DNA of 64,000 bases from Lachnospiraceae bacterium (GTDB lineage: Bacteria > Bacillota > Clostridia > Lachnospirales > Lachnospiraceae). The stretch covers positions 1-64,000 of the forward strand of contig JAIKWO010000199.1 of the NCBI GenBank assembly GCA_024684675.1. The letters run 5' to 3'. A program made the translations under genes and the position numbers. Positions 26,031 to 35,490 of this stretch are shown here, one piece after another (position 1 is the first letter of the stretch; the number at the start of each line of letters is the position of its first letter). The notes under the pieces are model-generated. The model saw nothing but the letters and a program-made list of their open reading frames with translations. It was not told the DNA's origin and did not search any database.

Positions 26031-28327
26031 TCCTCCATTTGTATTCTCTTCTCCTGCTTCTTCGTAAGTTCGACCTGTTTTCCGAAAATGCGGATCGTAA
26101 GGTCGTCTCCCGTCAGAAGTTCAACCGTCACCGCATCTTGGTCGATCGCTACTTTGAGCCGCCGATCACGGTAGACGAATTTGAATTTGTATCCGTTCCA
26201 GTCTTTCGGAAGCGACGGAGATAACGAAATCCCCTCTTCTGTTACCCGGAGGCCCGCAAACCCGTTCACGATCGCCATATAGCAGCCGCCCATGTTGGCC
26301 GTATGGATCCCGTGCATGGAATTGCTGTGCGTATTCAAAAGATCCAGCTTAGCCGAATCGCCAAAGTACGCATACGCTTTCTCTTTCATGCCAAGGCGCG
26401 ATGCCACGATCGAAAAGACGCAGGTCGAAAGAGACGAATCATGTGTCGTGATTTTCTCATAGTATTCGTAGCTTTTCATCATCACATCACGCGGCTGTTC
26501 ATTTTCAAACATGAAATATGAAAGCACCGTATCCGCCTGCTTACATACCTGATAGCGGTACAGATGGAGCGGATGATAATGAAGAAGAAGCGGGAAATGA
26601 TCCTTAGGCGTCTTTGTAAGATCCCAGACGGGCTTGCTTAAGAATGAATCGTCCTGCGGATTAATACCAAGACGCGCATCATATGGAAGGAGCATCGCTT
26701 CCGCCGCTTTCCCGAAGGAGGCAAGCTCTTCATCCGTGATTCCAAGGCGCTCATCCAGATTGCCCAGCATACCGGCTTCCTTTAGAAGGCGGTGAATCTT
26801 CAGCGTCCAGCACAGATTGTACTTCGCCGCTACATTTGTATAGTAGTTGTTGTTGACCATACAGGTATATTCATCCGGCCCCGTTACAACATTCAGTACA
26901 AAGTCGCCGTTTTCGTTGTAGCATCCAAGATCCGTCCAAAGCCTGGACGTCTCCAACAGGACTTCCATTCCCGCTTCGCGCATGAAATCAAGGTCACCTG
27001 TCGTGATATAGTAATTCACATACGCATACGCGATATCCGCATTGATATGGTAAGCCGCGCTGCCCGATACGAAATATCCCGAGCACTCCGTGCCCGTAAT
27101 CGTCCTCCATGGAAAAAGCGCGCCTTTTTGATGTCCCAAAAGTCCCGCATTTTCCCGCGCTTTTTCAAGTGTTGAATAGCGGTACCGAAGCAGCATCTTG
27201 GATAGTGCCGGATTGGTGAGCGTAAAAAACGGCAGGATAAACGTCTCCGTATCCCAGAAATAGTGCCCTTCATAGCCTTCGCCGCTCAGACCCTTGGCTG
27301 CGATCGACGCATAGGAATCCTTTGCCGCGGACTGCAGCAGCTCATACATATTGAAGGTAACAGCGCTGTTCATATCCGCATCGCCGTCGATCTCCATCTC
27401 GCAATTTTCCCAGAACGCGGTAAGGTAGGCTTCCTGTTTTTTGTAATAGTAGTTCAGCCCGTTTGATAAAACGGTGTCCAATATGCGAACCGCACGCCCC
27501 GCGGGTTCTCTTGCCCGAACGGAATCGGTAAACAGGCATATTTTTTCAAGCGTCACGCTGCCGCCCTTTGTAAGACGCGCATTCCCTGTAAAAACACCCT
27601 GTTTTCCCAAAATATCCGTCGTCTCGTCCTTAACGGACGCTCCGCCAAAAGCCATAAACGCATGGTGCACCAAAGAGCAGACACGAAGCCCGCTAACGGA
27701 TGTCTCTGCGATCGCAATACTGCTTGCGCCGTCCGCATAGATATCCTTCACAGACAGATTGCGCATGCTTTCCGCTGCAAGGCGCGGATCGCTCGGATCG
27801 CTGTAATTGGTCACATCAGGATTATGAACCGAGATAATCCTGATATCGCCCTCAAAATTGAGCGCCTTCACCGTATATTCGATGGAAAAAAGAGACAGTT
27901 CCTCAAAACTCGTCATCCGGACGGAAGTGATCTCGATCTGCTTGCCGGACGGCGCCTCCCAGATCACTTCTCGCTTCGTGATACCTTTGTCCATATCAAG
28001 CGTTCTTGTGTGCTTGATGACTCTGCCGGTCAATAGATCGAGGATTTCGCCGTCCACCACGCAGTTCACCGTCATGGTGTCCGCTACATTGAGCATCGTC
28101 TCTTTTTTATCCACGAAATTACAGAGCATCTCTGCCTGCTTCATCGGAATGATGTCGTAGAATCCGTTGATATAGGTTCCGCGCATCGTATCGGCGCCAC
28201 CCAGAACACCTTCCTCCAGGCAGCCGCGCACGCCGATATAACCGTTCGCATTATGGAACAGCGTTTCGCTTAAGAAATTCTCTTCTTTCGTAAGATCCGT
28301 ATAAGATCTTGTGAGGTACTTCTTCAA
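26027..28327 (-). CDS. Glycoside hydrolase family 65 disaccharide phosphorylase
   Basis: 766 aa with GYEGHYFWDTETFILPFFTLTNP, GALFPWRTITGTECSG, NVVTGPDEYTCMVNNNYYTN and KQADTVLSYF. Confidence 0.92.
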   Translation of the reverse strand: MKKYLTRSYTDLTKEENFLSETLFHNANGYIGVRGCLEEGVLGGADTMRGTYINGFYDIIPMKQAEMLCNFVDKKETMLNVADTMTVNCVVDGEILDLLTGRVIKHTRTLDMDKGITKREVIWEAPSGKQIEITSVRMTSFEELSLFSIEYTVKALNFEGDIRIISVHNPDVTNYSDPSDPRLAAESMRNLSVKDIYADGASSIAIAETSVSGLRVCSLVHHAFMAFGGASVKDETTDILGKQGVFTGNARLTKGGSVTLEKICLFTDSVRAREPAGRAVRILDTVLSNGLNYYYKKQEAYLTAFWENCEMEIDGDADMNSAVTFNMYELLQSAAKDSYASIAAKGLSGEGYEGHYFWDTETFILPFFTLTNPALSKMLLRYRYSTLEKARENAGLLGHQKGALFPWRTITGTECSGYFVSGSAAYHINADIAYAYVNYYITTGDLDFMREAGMEVLLETSRLWTDLGCYNENGDFVLNVVTGPDEYTCMVNNNYYTNVAAKYNLCWTLKIHRLLKEAGMLGNLDERLGITDEELASFGKAAEAMLLPYDARLGINPQDDSFLSKPVWDLTKTPKDHFPLLLHYHPLHLYRYQVCKQADTVLSYFMFENEQPRDVMMKSYEYYEKITTHDSSLSTCVFSIVASRLGMKEKAYAYFGDSAKLDLLNTHSNSMHGIHTANMGGCYMAIVNGFAGLRVTEEGISLSPSLPKDWNGYKFKFVYRDRRLKVAIDQDAVTVELLTGDDLTIRIFGKQVELTKKQEKRIQMEE

Positions 28328-28339
28328 TGTTCATTCCTC

Positions 28340-29188
28340 TTAGCCTTTTACGGCTCCGGCTGCAACGCCCTTGATAATATATTTCTGGCAGACAAGATAG
28401 AAGATCGCTACCGGGATGATTGTCACAACAAGTGCTGCCATCGCCTCATTCCAGCTGATCGTATACTGTCCGAAGAATTTTGCCGTAGAGATCGGGATCG
28501 TTCTATTCGCCTTCGCTTTCAATGTCAGCGAAGGAAGCAGATAGTCGTTCCAGATCCAGATTACATCGAGGATCACAACCGTCATCGTTGTCGGCTTCAG
28601 CATCGGGAATACGATTTTCCAGAACACGCCCCAGGTACTGCAGCCATCAATGATCGCCGCCTCCTCCAATGAAACGGGAATGGACGAGATAAAACCGTGA
28701 TAGAGGAACACGCCCATGCCGGCGCCGAATCCTACATACATGAAGATCAGACCGGGAATCGTATCCGTCATCTTGATCCCAAAGTTCGTACCGATCCAGT
28801 TCATCTCCTGCATCAACGGCATCATGATCGTCTGGAACGGGATCAGCATCGTTGCAACAAGGATCCCGAAGAGAATGCCGGAAAGTTTGCTCTTGCTCCG
28901 CACAAGCATCCATGCCGTCATCGAGCAAAGCACAACAAGGATCGCGATCGAAACGACCGTTAAGATCAGCGAATTCCTGATCGATACCCAGAAATTGATC
29001 TTACTAAGCGCGCTGCCGTAGTACTTCATCGTCAGTTTTCCCGGAAGCGACATCATGTTTTCATACATCTCCGATCTTGACTTAAACGAGTTCGTTAAGA
29101 TCAGATAGATCGGGAAAAGATACATCAGGCAGAACACGATCAGTGCGATATTTGCAAGTATCTTGGAAGATTTTTTCTGTCTCATCAC
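28340..29188 (-). CDS. Carbohydrate ABC transporter permease (MalG type)
   Basis: EAAIIDGCSTWGVFWKIVFPMLKP EAA loop; C-terminal KYIIKGVAAGAVKG. Confidence 0.92.
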   Translation of the reverse strand: MMRQKKSSKILANIALIVFCLMYLFPIYLILTNSFKSRSEMYENMMSLPGKLTMKYYGSALSKINFWVSIRNSLILTVVSIAILVVLCSMTAWMLVRSKSKLSGILFGILVATMLIPFQTIMMPLMQEMNWIGTNFGIKMTDTIPGLIFMYVGFGAGMGVFLYHGFISSIPVSLEEAAIIDGCSTWGVFWKIVFPMLKPTTMTVVILDVIWIWNDYLLPSLTLKAKANRTIPISTAKFFGQYTISWNEAMAALVVTIIPVAIFYLVCQKYIIKGVAAGAVKG

Positions 29189-30030
29189 ATGGATACCTCC
29201 CTGCTCTTTGTGATCTTCACCTGAATCATCGTGATCACCGCAATGATCAGGAAGAAAATGATCGCTTTCGCCTGACCATAACCAAAGTTACTTAAGTCAA
29301 AGATCTCGTTATAGATATTGAGCGAGAACATTTCGGACTGGTAGTCGGGTCCCGCTCCCGTCAATGCAATGTTCACATCGTACACCTTGAAGCAGTTGGA
29401 CAATGTCAGGAACAGGCAGATCGTAAATGACGGCATGAGCAGCGGGAATTTTACCTTGAAAAGCGTCTGGAGAAAACTTGCCCCATCCACGTTTGCTGCT
29501 TCGAGCACATCATCCGGGATCGCCATAATGCCTGTAATATAGACGATCATGACATAACCCGCCATCTGCCAGGTCGTCACCACGATCATCGCGATCATCG
29601 CCTTGTTTCGATCCGTCAGCCAGTTACCCCAGTCGATCGAAAGAAAGAATTCGGAGAAAACACTCTTCCAGATATAACCAAGGATCAGACCACCGATCAG
29701 ATACGGAACAAACAGCATTGTTCTGGCAAGATTGGCGGTCTTTAATTTGGTCGTCACAACGAGCGCAAAGATCAGTCCGACAACGTTGACGCAGATCACG
29801 CTGATCAGCGTATAGACTGTCGTTCTCGCCGCAGACTGCAGGAACCTTACATCAGTGAACACTTCGAGGAAATTGTCGATTCCGACAAAATGCATGGCAT
29901 GCTTCGCAAGTCCGTCCCATTCCACAAACGAAAAGCCGATGCCGATCGCAAACGGCACGATCACCACGACGGTAAAGATAAACATGAGCGGAACTGTAAA
30001 CAGTGCGTACCATCCTTTACCAATTTTCAT
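29185..30030 (-). CDS. Carbohydrate ABC transporter permease (MalF type)
   Basis: EAANVDGASFLQTLFKVKFPLLMPS EAA loop. The MKIGKGWYALF start is preferred to the longer ORF (to 30087). Confidence 0.9.
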   Translation of the reverse strand: MKIGKGWYALFTVPLMFIFTVVVIVPFAIGIGFSFVEWDGLAKHAMHFVGIDNFLEVFTDVRFLQSAARTTVYTLISVICVNVVGLIFALVVTTKLKTANLARTMLFVPYLIGGLILGYIWKSVFSEFFLSIDWGNWLTDRNKAMIAMIVVTTWQMAGYVMIVYITGIMAIPDDVLEAANVDGASFLQTLFKVKFPLLMPSFTICLFLTLSNCFKVYDVNIALTGAGPDYQSEMFSLNIYNEIFDLSNFGYGQAKAIIFFLIIAVITMIQVKITKSREVSM

Positions 30031-30090
30031 AAAAAACCTCTTTCTATAAATCTTCCGCGGAGTCATCCCCCGCGGAAGAAGAAACACGTT

Positions 30091-31368
30091 TTATTTTGCT
30101 GCCGCTACAAATGCGTCGTTGAGCTGGTTCACAAGCTCGTCACCGGACATATCGGATACATAGAACTGCATTACGATCGGTGCAAGGGAGGTAGAGATAC
30201 CTGCCGGCCAGTTCGCCATGCTCCACGGAATCGTGTCACCCTTTGCCGCCGCTTCCGCAACGGATGCGGAGATCGGATCCAGCTTTTCGCTCGTCATACC
30301 TTCGATTACGGGTACGAACCCGAATTCCTGCATCAGATATTTTTCACCGGTCTCGGATGTATATAACCACTCAAGGAATGCCTTTGCCGCCGCTTTCTCT
30401 TCGGGTGCTGCATCGGTATTGATATACCATGCTGCCGGAACAGATACCGCAACTTTCTTGTTGCCAAGAAGCGGAAGTGCCGTGATACCCATATCAAAGT
30501 TCACATCATAATCTGCGAACATGCCGTAGCACCAGTTACCCTGATGGATCATTGCGGTCTTGCCTGTTGCAAAGTCACCGCAGTTGTTATCGTATGTGAT
30601 GTCAGCGGGATTCGTGCAGTTTGCTCTTACCGCTTCCATGAATTTTCCGAATTCCTTGAATGCATCGTTGTCGATCATTCTCTCCTGTCCCGCAAGTACC
30701 TTTGCCAGATAATCAGCAGGATCCTTCTGGATCGCAAACGGTGTATTCAGAACATGCATGATCAGGAAGTAATCTTCCTGGGAGAAGCCGAGGCCGTTGA
30801 TGCCGTCCGCTTTTGCTTTTTCCAGGTAGGAAACAAGCGCATCGGTGGATGTAAGCGTCTTCGGGTCAACGAGGCTTCCGTTGTATACAAGGCCGAAGCC
30901 TTCCAGTGTATACGGAATACCGACTTTCTTGCCGCTAACTTCATCAACCATACCTGCGCTGACTTTATCAATAAATTTCAGATCCGAAACATCTTCGAGG
31001 TAGTCAGCCATCTCAACCGACTCGGCGCCGGGTGCCAGCGAGAACAGTGTCGGTCCCGCATGTGTCGAAAGATCCGTCTTCAGATCGGTAAAATACTTGT
31101 CACCGGATGTCTCCCATACTTCCACTTCAATTCCGGTTTCATCCGAAAACGCTTCCGCGCACTGGTTAAGCTGATCCATGATCTCTGTCTTACTTTGGAA
31201 AATAACAAGTTTTCCCATTTCATCGGACGATTCCGCAGGCGCTGCATCAGCGGAGGCGTTTTCCGCTTTTGCGCCGTCTTGTGCAGGTGCTGCATTGGAG
31301 CCGCATCCAGTAAGGCACCCGCCGATCATCGTGACAGCGAGTAATAATGCAAGTGTTTTCCTTTTCAT
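30091..31368 (-). CDS. Carbohydrate ABC transporter substrate-binding lipoprotein
   Basis: Lipobox MIGGCLTGCGSN; family 1 extracellular solute-binding fold sequence. Confidence 0.9.
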   Translation of the reverse strand: MKRKTLALLLAVTMIGGCLTGCGSNAAPAQDGAKAENASADAAPAESSDEMGKLVIFQSKTEIMDQLNQCAEAFSDETGIEVEVWETSGDKYFTDLKTDLSTHAGPTLFSLAPGAESVEMADYLEDVSDLKFIDKVSAGMVDEVSGKKVGIPYTLEGFGLVYNGSLVDPKTLTSTDALVSYLEKAKADGINGLGFSQEDYFLIMHVLNTPFAIQKDPADYLAKVLAGQERMIDNDAFKEFGKFMEAVRANCTNPADITYDNNCGDFATGKTAMIHQGNWCYGMFADYDVNFDMGITALPLLGNKKVAVSVPAAWYINTDAAPEEKAAAKAFLEWLYTSETGEKYLMQEFGFVPVIEGMTSEKLDPISASVAEAAAKGDTIPWSMANWPAGISTSLAPIVMQFYVSDMSGDELVNQLNDAFVAAAK

Positions 31369-31514
31369 ACTTATCTCCCTCTCTCATCGTATATGGATTC
31401 AATTGCTTCTAAAAGATCGTTACACTCGCATTTTAGGAGATTAGGAAATCACCGACAACACGAATGGGGAAAATCTGTCAAATCCCTCCTTCTTCACCCT
31501 CATTTTTTGTGCAC

Positions 31515-31616
31515 AATACCATGGTATTCAGTAAACTAATAGTAAACAGTAGTAAACTTTACTTGTCACATATGTAACATACATGTAAACTCATAGTAAA
31601 TCCTTTTACGAAAAGG
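31515..31616. promoter_or_regulatory. Candidate operator region: three palindromes plus phased AGTAAAC repeats
   Basis: AATACCATGGTATT (31515-31528), AGTAAA-C-TTTACT (31551-31563), CCTTTT-ACG-AAAAGG (31602-31616); AGTAAAC at 31530, 31541, 31551. Confidence 0.6.
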
Positions 31617-31621
31617 CAGGA

Positions 31622-32590
31622 ATGGGGAACATGATCAGAATCAGAGATATCGCAAGGCTGGCAGGCGTCTCTCCCGCGACCGTTTCAAACGTATTAAACG
31701 GTAAGAAAAATGTAAGTGAGAAGACGCGCGAGCTAATCCTAAAGCTTTGCAAAGAAAACGACTATGAGATCGATCCGGCAGGAAAAGCGCCTAAGGCCGG
31801 CGAGACGAAGACGATCCTGTTTAATTTCAGCGACTTCGACAGACAATTCTATTTAAGCATCATTCGCGGGATCAGCAATTACATCTATGCAAAAGGTTAC
31901 GACCTTCTGATCTGCACGAACAAGAACTGTGAGAAGTATATGAATCGCGCTTTTTCCTGCGGCTGTATCATGCTCGATATCGGTGCAACGGACGCCATGA
32001 TCATCAAAAAAGCGCGCGAGGATTATCCGATCGTCGTCCTGGATCGTGAGATCGAAGCGCCTTACGTAAAGAGCATGCTGGTCAACAACTATACGCCACA
32101 GAAGGAGCTGGTGGAAGGACTCGTGAAAAAAGGTTGCCGCCGTTTTGCCTATATCAGCGGAGAAGATACACTGGATAACAGAGAACGCTATCAGGCCACC
32201 TATGACGCCCTAAAAGAAAACGGCCTCTCGCTTCGGCGTGATGACTGCTATGTCGGCGACTTCAGAGAAAAGAGCGGATACCAGGCGGCCAAACTTCTGA
32301 TGCTCACGGAGCACCTACCGGATGCACTGATCTGCGCAAATGATGACATGGCGATGGGCGCCCTAAAAGCCTTTAAGGAAAACAACATCAAGATTCCGGA
32401 AGACATCTCCGTAACCGGATTCGATGATACGGAGATCGCACAGATTCTAAAGTTGACAACCGTTCATATTCCGAACTATGAGCGCGGATACATCGCCGCA
32501 CAGTATCTGCTGGAAGCGATCGAAGGCGGAGGGAACTTCGAGCCGTTTAAGATCTCGGCTAAGGTGAAGTGGCGAAAGACATCCATATAG
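31622..32590 (+). CDS. LacI-family transcriptional regulator
   Basis: N-terminal HTH MIRIRDIARLAGVSPATVSNVLNGKKNVSEKTRE; periplasmic-binding-like effector domain. Confidence 0.94.
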   Translation: MGNMIRIRDIARLAGVSPATVSNVLNGKKNVSEKTRELILKLCKENDYEIDPAGKAPKAGETKTILFNFSDFDRQFYLSIIRGISNYIYAKGYDLLICTNKNCEKYMNRAFSCGCIMLDIGATDAMIIKKAREDYPIVVLDREIEAPYVKSMLVNNYTPQKELVEGLVKKGCRRFAYISGEDTLDNRERYQATYDALKENGLSLRRDDCYVGDFREKSGYQAAKLLMLTEHLPDALICANDDMAMGALKAFKENNIKIPEDISVTGFDDTEIAQILKLTTVHIPNYERGYIAAQYLLEAIEGGGNFEPFKISAKVKWRKTSI

Positions 32591-32609
32591 GAGACAAAAC
32601 AAAACAAGA

Positions 32610-32640
32610 CCATACCCGTCCGGGTATGGCCTTTCTTCTT
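32610..32640. terminator. Likely bidirectional terminator
   Basis: CCATACCCG-TC-CGGGTATGG flanked by A-rich and T-rich sequence, between convergent lacI-type and coaBC genes. Confidence 0.75.
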
Positions 32641-32657
32641 TCATTCATTATTGTCGC

Positions 32658-33860
32658 CTAATGCTTTTCCAGTTTTAAAAGTGTGTCAAATATGACACCC
32701 GCAACATCCTGCTTGCTCATCAGCTCGCATTCCTTTACGGCATCATTCGTGATGATTGTGACAACATTGGTATCCGTGCCGAATCCGGCGCCGGCCGTCT
32801 TTAAATTGTTTGCAACGATCATGTCAAGATGTTTCTTAGCAAGCTTCTCCTTCGAATTATCGAGCATATTCTCTGTCTCCATCGAAAAGCCGCAAAGAAG
32901 CTGATTTGCCTTACGATGCTCGCCAAGATACGCCAGGATGTCTTCCGTTTTTTCAAGCGGGATCGACATCTCGTTCTCTTTCTTTTTAACCTTCTCTTCA
33001 TAGACAACGGAAGGTCTGTAATCCGCAACCGCTGCGGATTTAATGATGATATCCGCACTTTCTGCGTATTTCTTTACTTCGCGTGCCATATCGGCTGCCG
33101 AAAGGATCGGCACAAGCGTCACGCCGACCGGCGTATCAAGCGCTGTCACGCCCGATACAAGCGTTACATCAGCGCCGCGAAGAAATGCCTCCTTTGCGAT
33201 GGCATACCCCATCTTTCCGGTAGAATTGTTCGAAATGAACCGAACCGGATCGATCTTTTCTCTTGTGGGACCTGCTGTCACAAGTACTTTCTTGCCGGCA
33301 AGATCCTTCCCGGAAAGCGCACGCTCTAAGTATACAAGAAGCACTTCAGGCTCCGGCATTTTGCCTTTTCCAGTATCGCCGCAAGCAAGGTAGCCGTCCG
33401 CAGGATCGATCACGGTCATTCCGTATTTTTTCAGGATCCCGATATTATCCTGCGTCACAGGGTTCTCATACATGCGCGTATTCATTGCAGGCGCAACGAT
33501 CTTCGGGCAGGTTGCTGCCAGAAGCGTTGTCGTCAGCATATCATCCGCGATCCCATGCGCCGCTTTTGCGATCACATTCGCCGACGCAGGCGCGATCAAA
33601 AATACATCCGCTGCCTTGGAAAGCTCCACATGTTCAACGCTGAATTCGAAATTCCGGTCAAATGTATCCACAAGGCATTTGTTGCCCGTCAATGTTTCAA
33701 ACGTAATGGGATTGATAAAATTGGTCGCATTTCGGGTCATGATCACGGTCACATTCGCATCACGCTTTTTCAGCATGCTACAGAGCGATGCAATCTTATA
33801 CGCCGCAATACTGCTCGTCACACCAATGACAATGTTCTTTCCTCTGATGCTGTCCATCAC
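32658..33860 (-). CDS. coaBC: Phosphopantothenoylcysteine decarboxylase/synthase
   Basis: IVIGVTSSIAAYKIASLCSML, APAMNTRMYENPVTQDNI, SNNSTGKMGYAIA. Confidence 0.94.
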   Translation of the reverse strand: MMDSIRGKNIVIGVTSSIAAYKIASLCSMLKKRDANVTVIMTRNATNFINPITFETLTGNKCLVDTFDRNFEFSVEHVELSKAADVFLIAPASANVIAKAAHGIADDMLTTTLLAATCPKIVAPAMNTRMYENPVTQDNIGILKKYGMTVIDPADGYLACGDTGKGKMPEPEVLLVYLERALSGKDLAGKKVLVTAGPTREKIDPVRFISNNSTGKMGYAIAKEAFLRGADVTLVSGVTALDTPVGVTLVPILSAADMAREVKKYAESADIIIKSAAVADYRPSVVYEEKVKKKENEMSIPLEKTEDILAYLGEHRKANQLLCGFSMETENMLDNSKEKLAKKHLDMIVANNLKTAGAGFGTDTNVVTIITNDAVKECELMSKQDVAGVIFDTLLKLEKH

Positions 33861-34633
33861 AAGCTCCCTACATTCTTATCGTATATGTATTTCAAACCTT
33901 TCAGTGTCAGATCGTTATCAATGATCACTTCGTTCTTGCAGAACGGTATGATGCTCGATGAAAGTCCACCGGTTGCAACAGCAGGGATCCTTCTGCCCAT
34001 CTCGTCGCAAATCCTGTCGATCAGACCGTCCATTGCAGATGCCTGTCCCATGATGATACCGCTCTTCATACAATCGATCGTGTTCTTGCCGATCAGCTTC
34101 TTCGGCGCATCCAGACCGATTCGCGGCAACTGTGATGTACGCGTTACAAGCGAATCAAGGGATACACGAACGCCCGGCAGGATCATACCACCCACGTAGT
34201 TCGCTTTCTCATCTACAAGGCTGACCGTCGTGGCCGTTCCCATGTCAATCATAATAAGCGGTGCGCCGTAGCACCTGATACCTGCGACTGCGTTCACGAT
34301 CAGATCCGCACCGACAGATGCCGGATTGTCCATCAGGATATTGAGTCCGGTCTTGATTCCCGGTCCAACGATCATCGGCTCTATGCCGAGGAACTTATCG
34401 ATCGCACGTACCATAATATTGTTCAGCGGCGGAACCACCGAAGAGATGATACAACCTGTGATTTCATTTTTCTTGATATCATACAGGGACAACAGCGCCT
34501 GAAAATCGATCGCGTACTCAAATTCCGTCTTAAGCGTATTCGTCGCCACGCGCTCGATGAAGACAATGTCATCCTCATTCTTGATGCAGCCTACTACGAT
34601 ATTGGTATTTCCGATATCCAATGCTAAGATCAT
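33857..34633 (-). CDS. coaX: Type III pantothenate kinase
   Basis: MILALDIGNTNIVVGC and LIMIDMGTATTVSLVDE; 4-nt overlap with coaBC. Confidence 0.93.
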   Translation of the reverse strand: MILALDIGNTNIVVGCIKNEDDIVFIERVATNTLKTEFEYAIDFQALLSLYDIKKNEITGCIISSVVPPLNNIMVRAIDKFLGIEPMIVGPGIKTGLNILMDNPASVGADLIVNAVAGIRCYGAPLIMIDMGTATTVSLVDEKANYVGGMILPGVRVSLDSLVTRTSQLPRIGLDAPKKLIGKNTIDCMKSGIIMGQASAMDGLIDRICDEMGRRIPAVATGGLSSSIIPFCKNEVIIDNDLTLKGLKYIYDKNVGSL

Positions 34634-34672
34634 ATCCCTCTCCGCTCTCCGGCTCCGCGCCGATATGAAAAA

Positions 34673-35320
34673 TCAGTTCTTCCTTAAATATCTTGCGACT
34701 GCCTGCGATACAGCGCCTGCAACAACAAGGCAGGTAACGGCTTCCACAACGCCCTGAACCCCAACGAGCAGGATCACAAAGTGAAGCGGATTGGTCGCTC
34801 CTTTGCTGACTACAAGATTCTGAATGAATTCACAATCATAGAAAAAGAATACGACTGAGCTCATGAAAAGGATCGTGTTGAACACCGGACAGGAAAGTGA
34901 TGCAAGATAAAATGCCGGTGTCTTGAAGTTCTTGATCTTCGAAAGACCCATGAAGATCAGACCGCAGAGAACGCCTTCGAAGAGCCTCGGAACGATCGCC
35001 GTAAATGCGGTCGCTGCCGGATTGATGGCAAAGAACGCCGCCATCATCGCACTCTTTCCGGCTACTGCGTTATAAAAGGACGTCAGTCCAAAAACACCGC
35101 CAACGATAAAGCCACCCTTGGGTCCCATCAGGATCGCTGCGATCGCTACAGGAACCGTAACGAGAGATACGCTGAGGAACGGGGTCGGGATCGTACCAAG
35201 CGGTGTCAAACCCATGATTAATGTGATCGCGATCAACATTCCCAGCTGCACCATGGTCCGGGTTGTCAGAAAACGCTCACTTCCGATTCTGTTACTAACT
35301 ACTGTTGCTTTTGCTTCCAT
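34673..35320 (-). CDS. ECF transporter S component, possibly pantothenate-specific
   Basis: Multi-TM protein beginning MEAKATVVSN with SD AAAGGAG; next to coaX/coaBC. The ATG at 35320 is preferred over the longer ORF. Confidence 0.7.
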   Translation of the reverse strand: MEAKATVVSNRIGSERFLTTRTMVQLGMLIAITLIMGLTPLGTIPTPFLSVSLVTVPVAIAAILMGPKGGFIVGGVFGLTSFYNAVAGKSAMMAAFFAINPAATAFTAIVPRLFEGVLCGLIFMGLSKIKNFKTPAFYLASLSCPVFNTILFMSSVVFFFYDCEFIQNLVVSKGATNPLHFVILLVGVQGVVEAVTCLVVAGAVSQAVARYLRKN

Positions 35321-35458
35321 TTCAATCTCCTTTGCCCAATAAGACGCATTCGCTGCCTTTTGGGACTTATTATTATGATATGTGGCTGCATCGTTAATTT
35401 TATAACATAATTGAGAAAAATCTGCAACAACTTTAGACGCATTGACAGGCAAAAGAAA

Positions 35459-35487
35459 AGACACGGATGATCGATGTTTCCGTGTCT
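35459..35487 (-). terminator. Terminator downstream of rsgA
   Basis: Minus strand AGACACGG-AAACATCGATCAT-CCGTGTCT followed by TTTCTTTT. Confidence 0.8.
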
Positions 35488-35490
35488 CTT

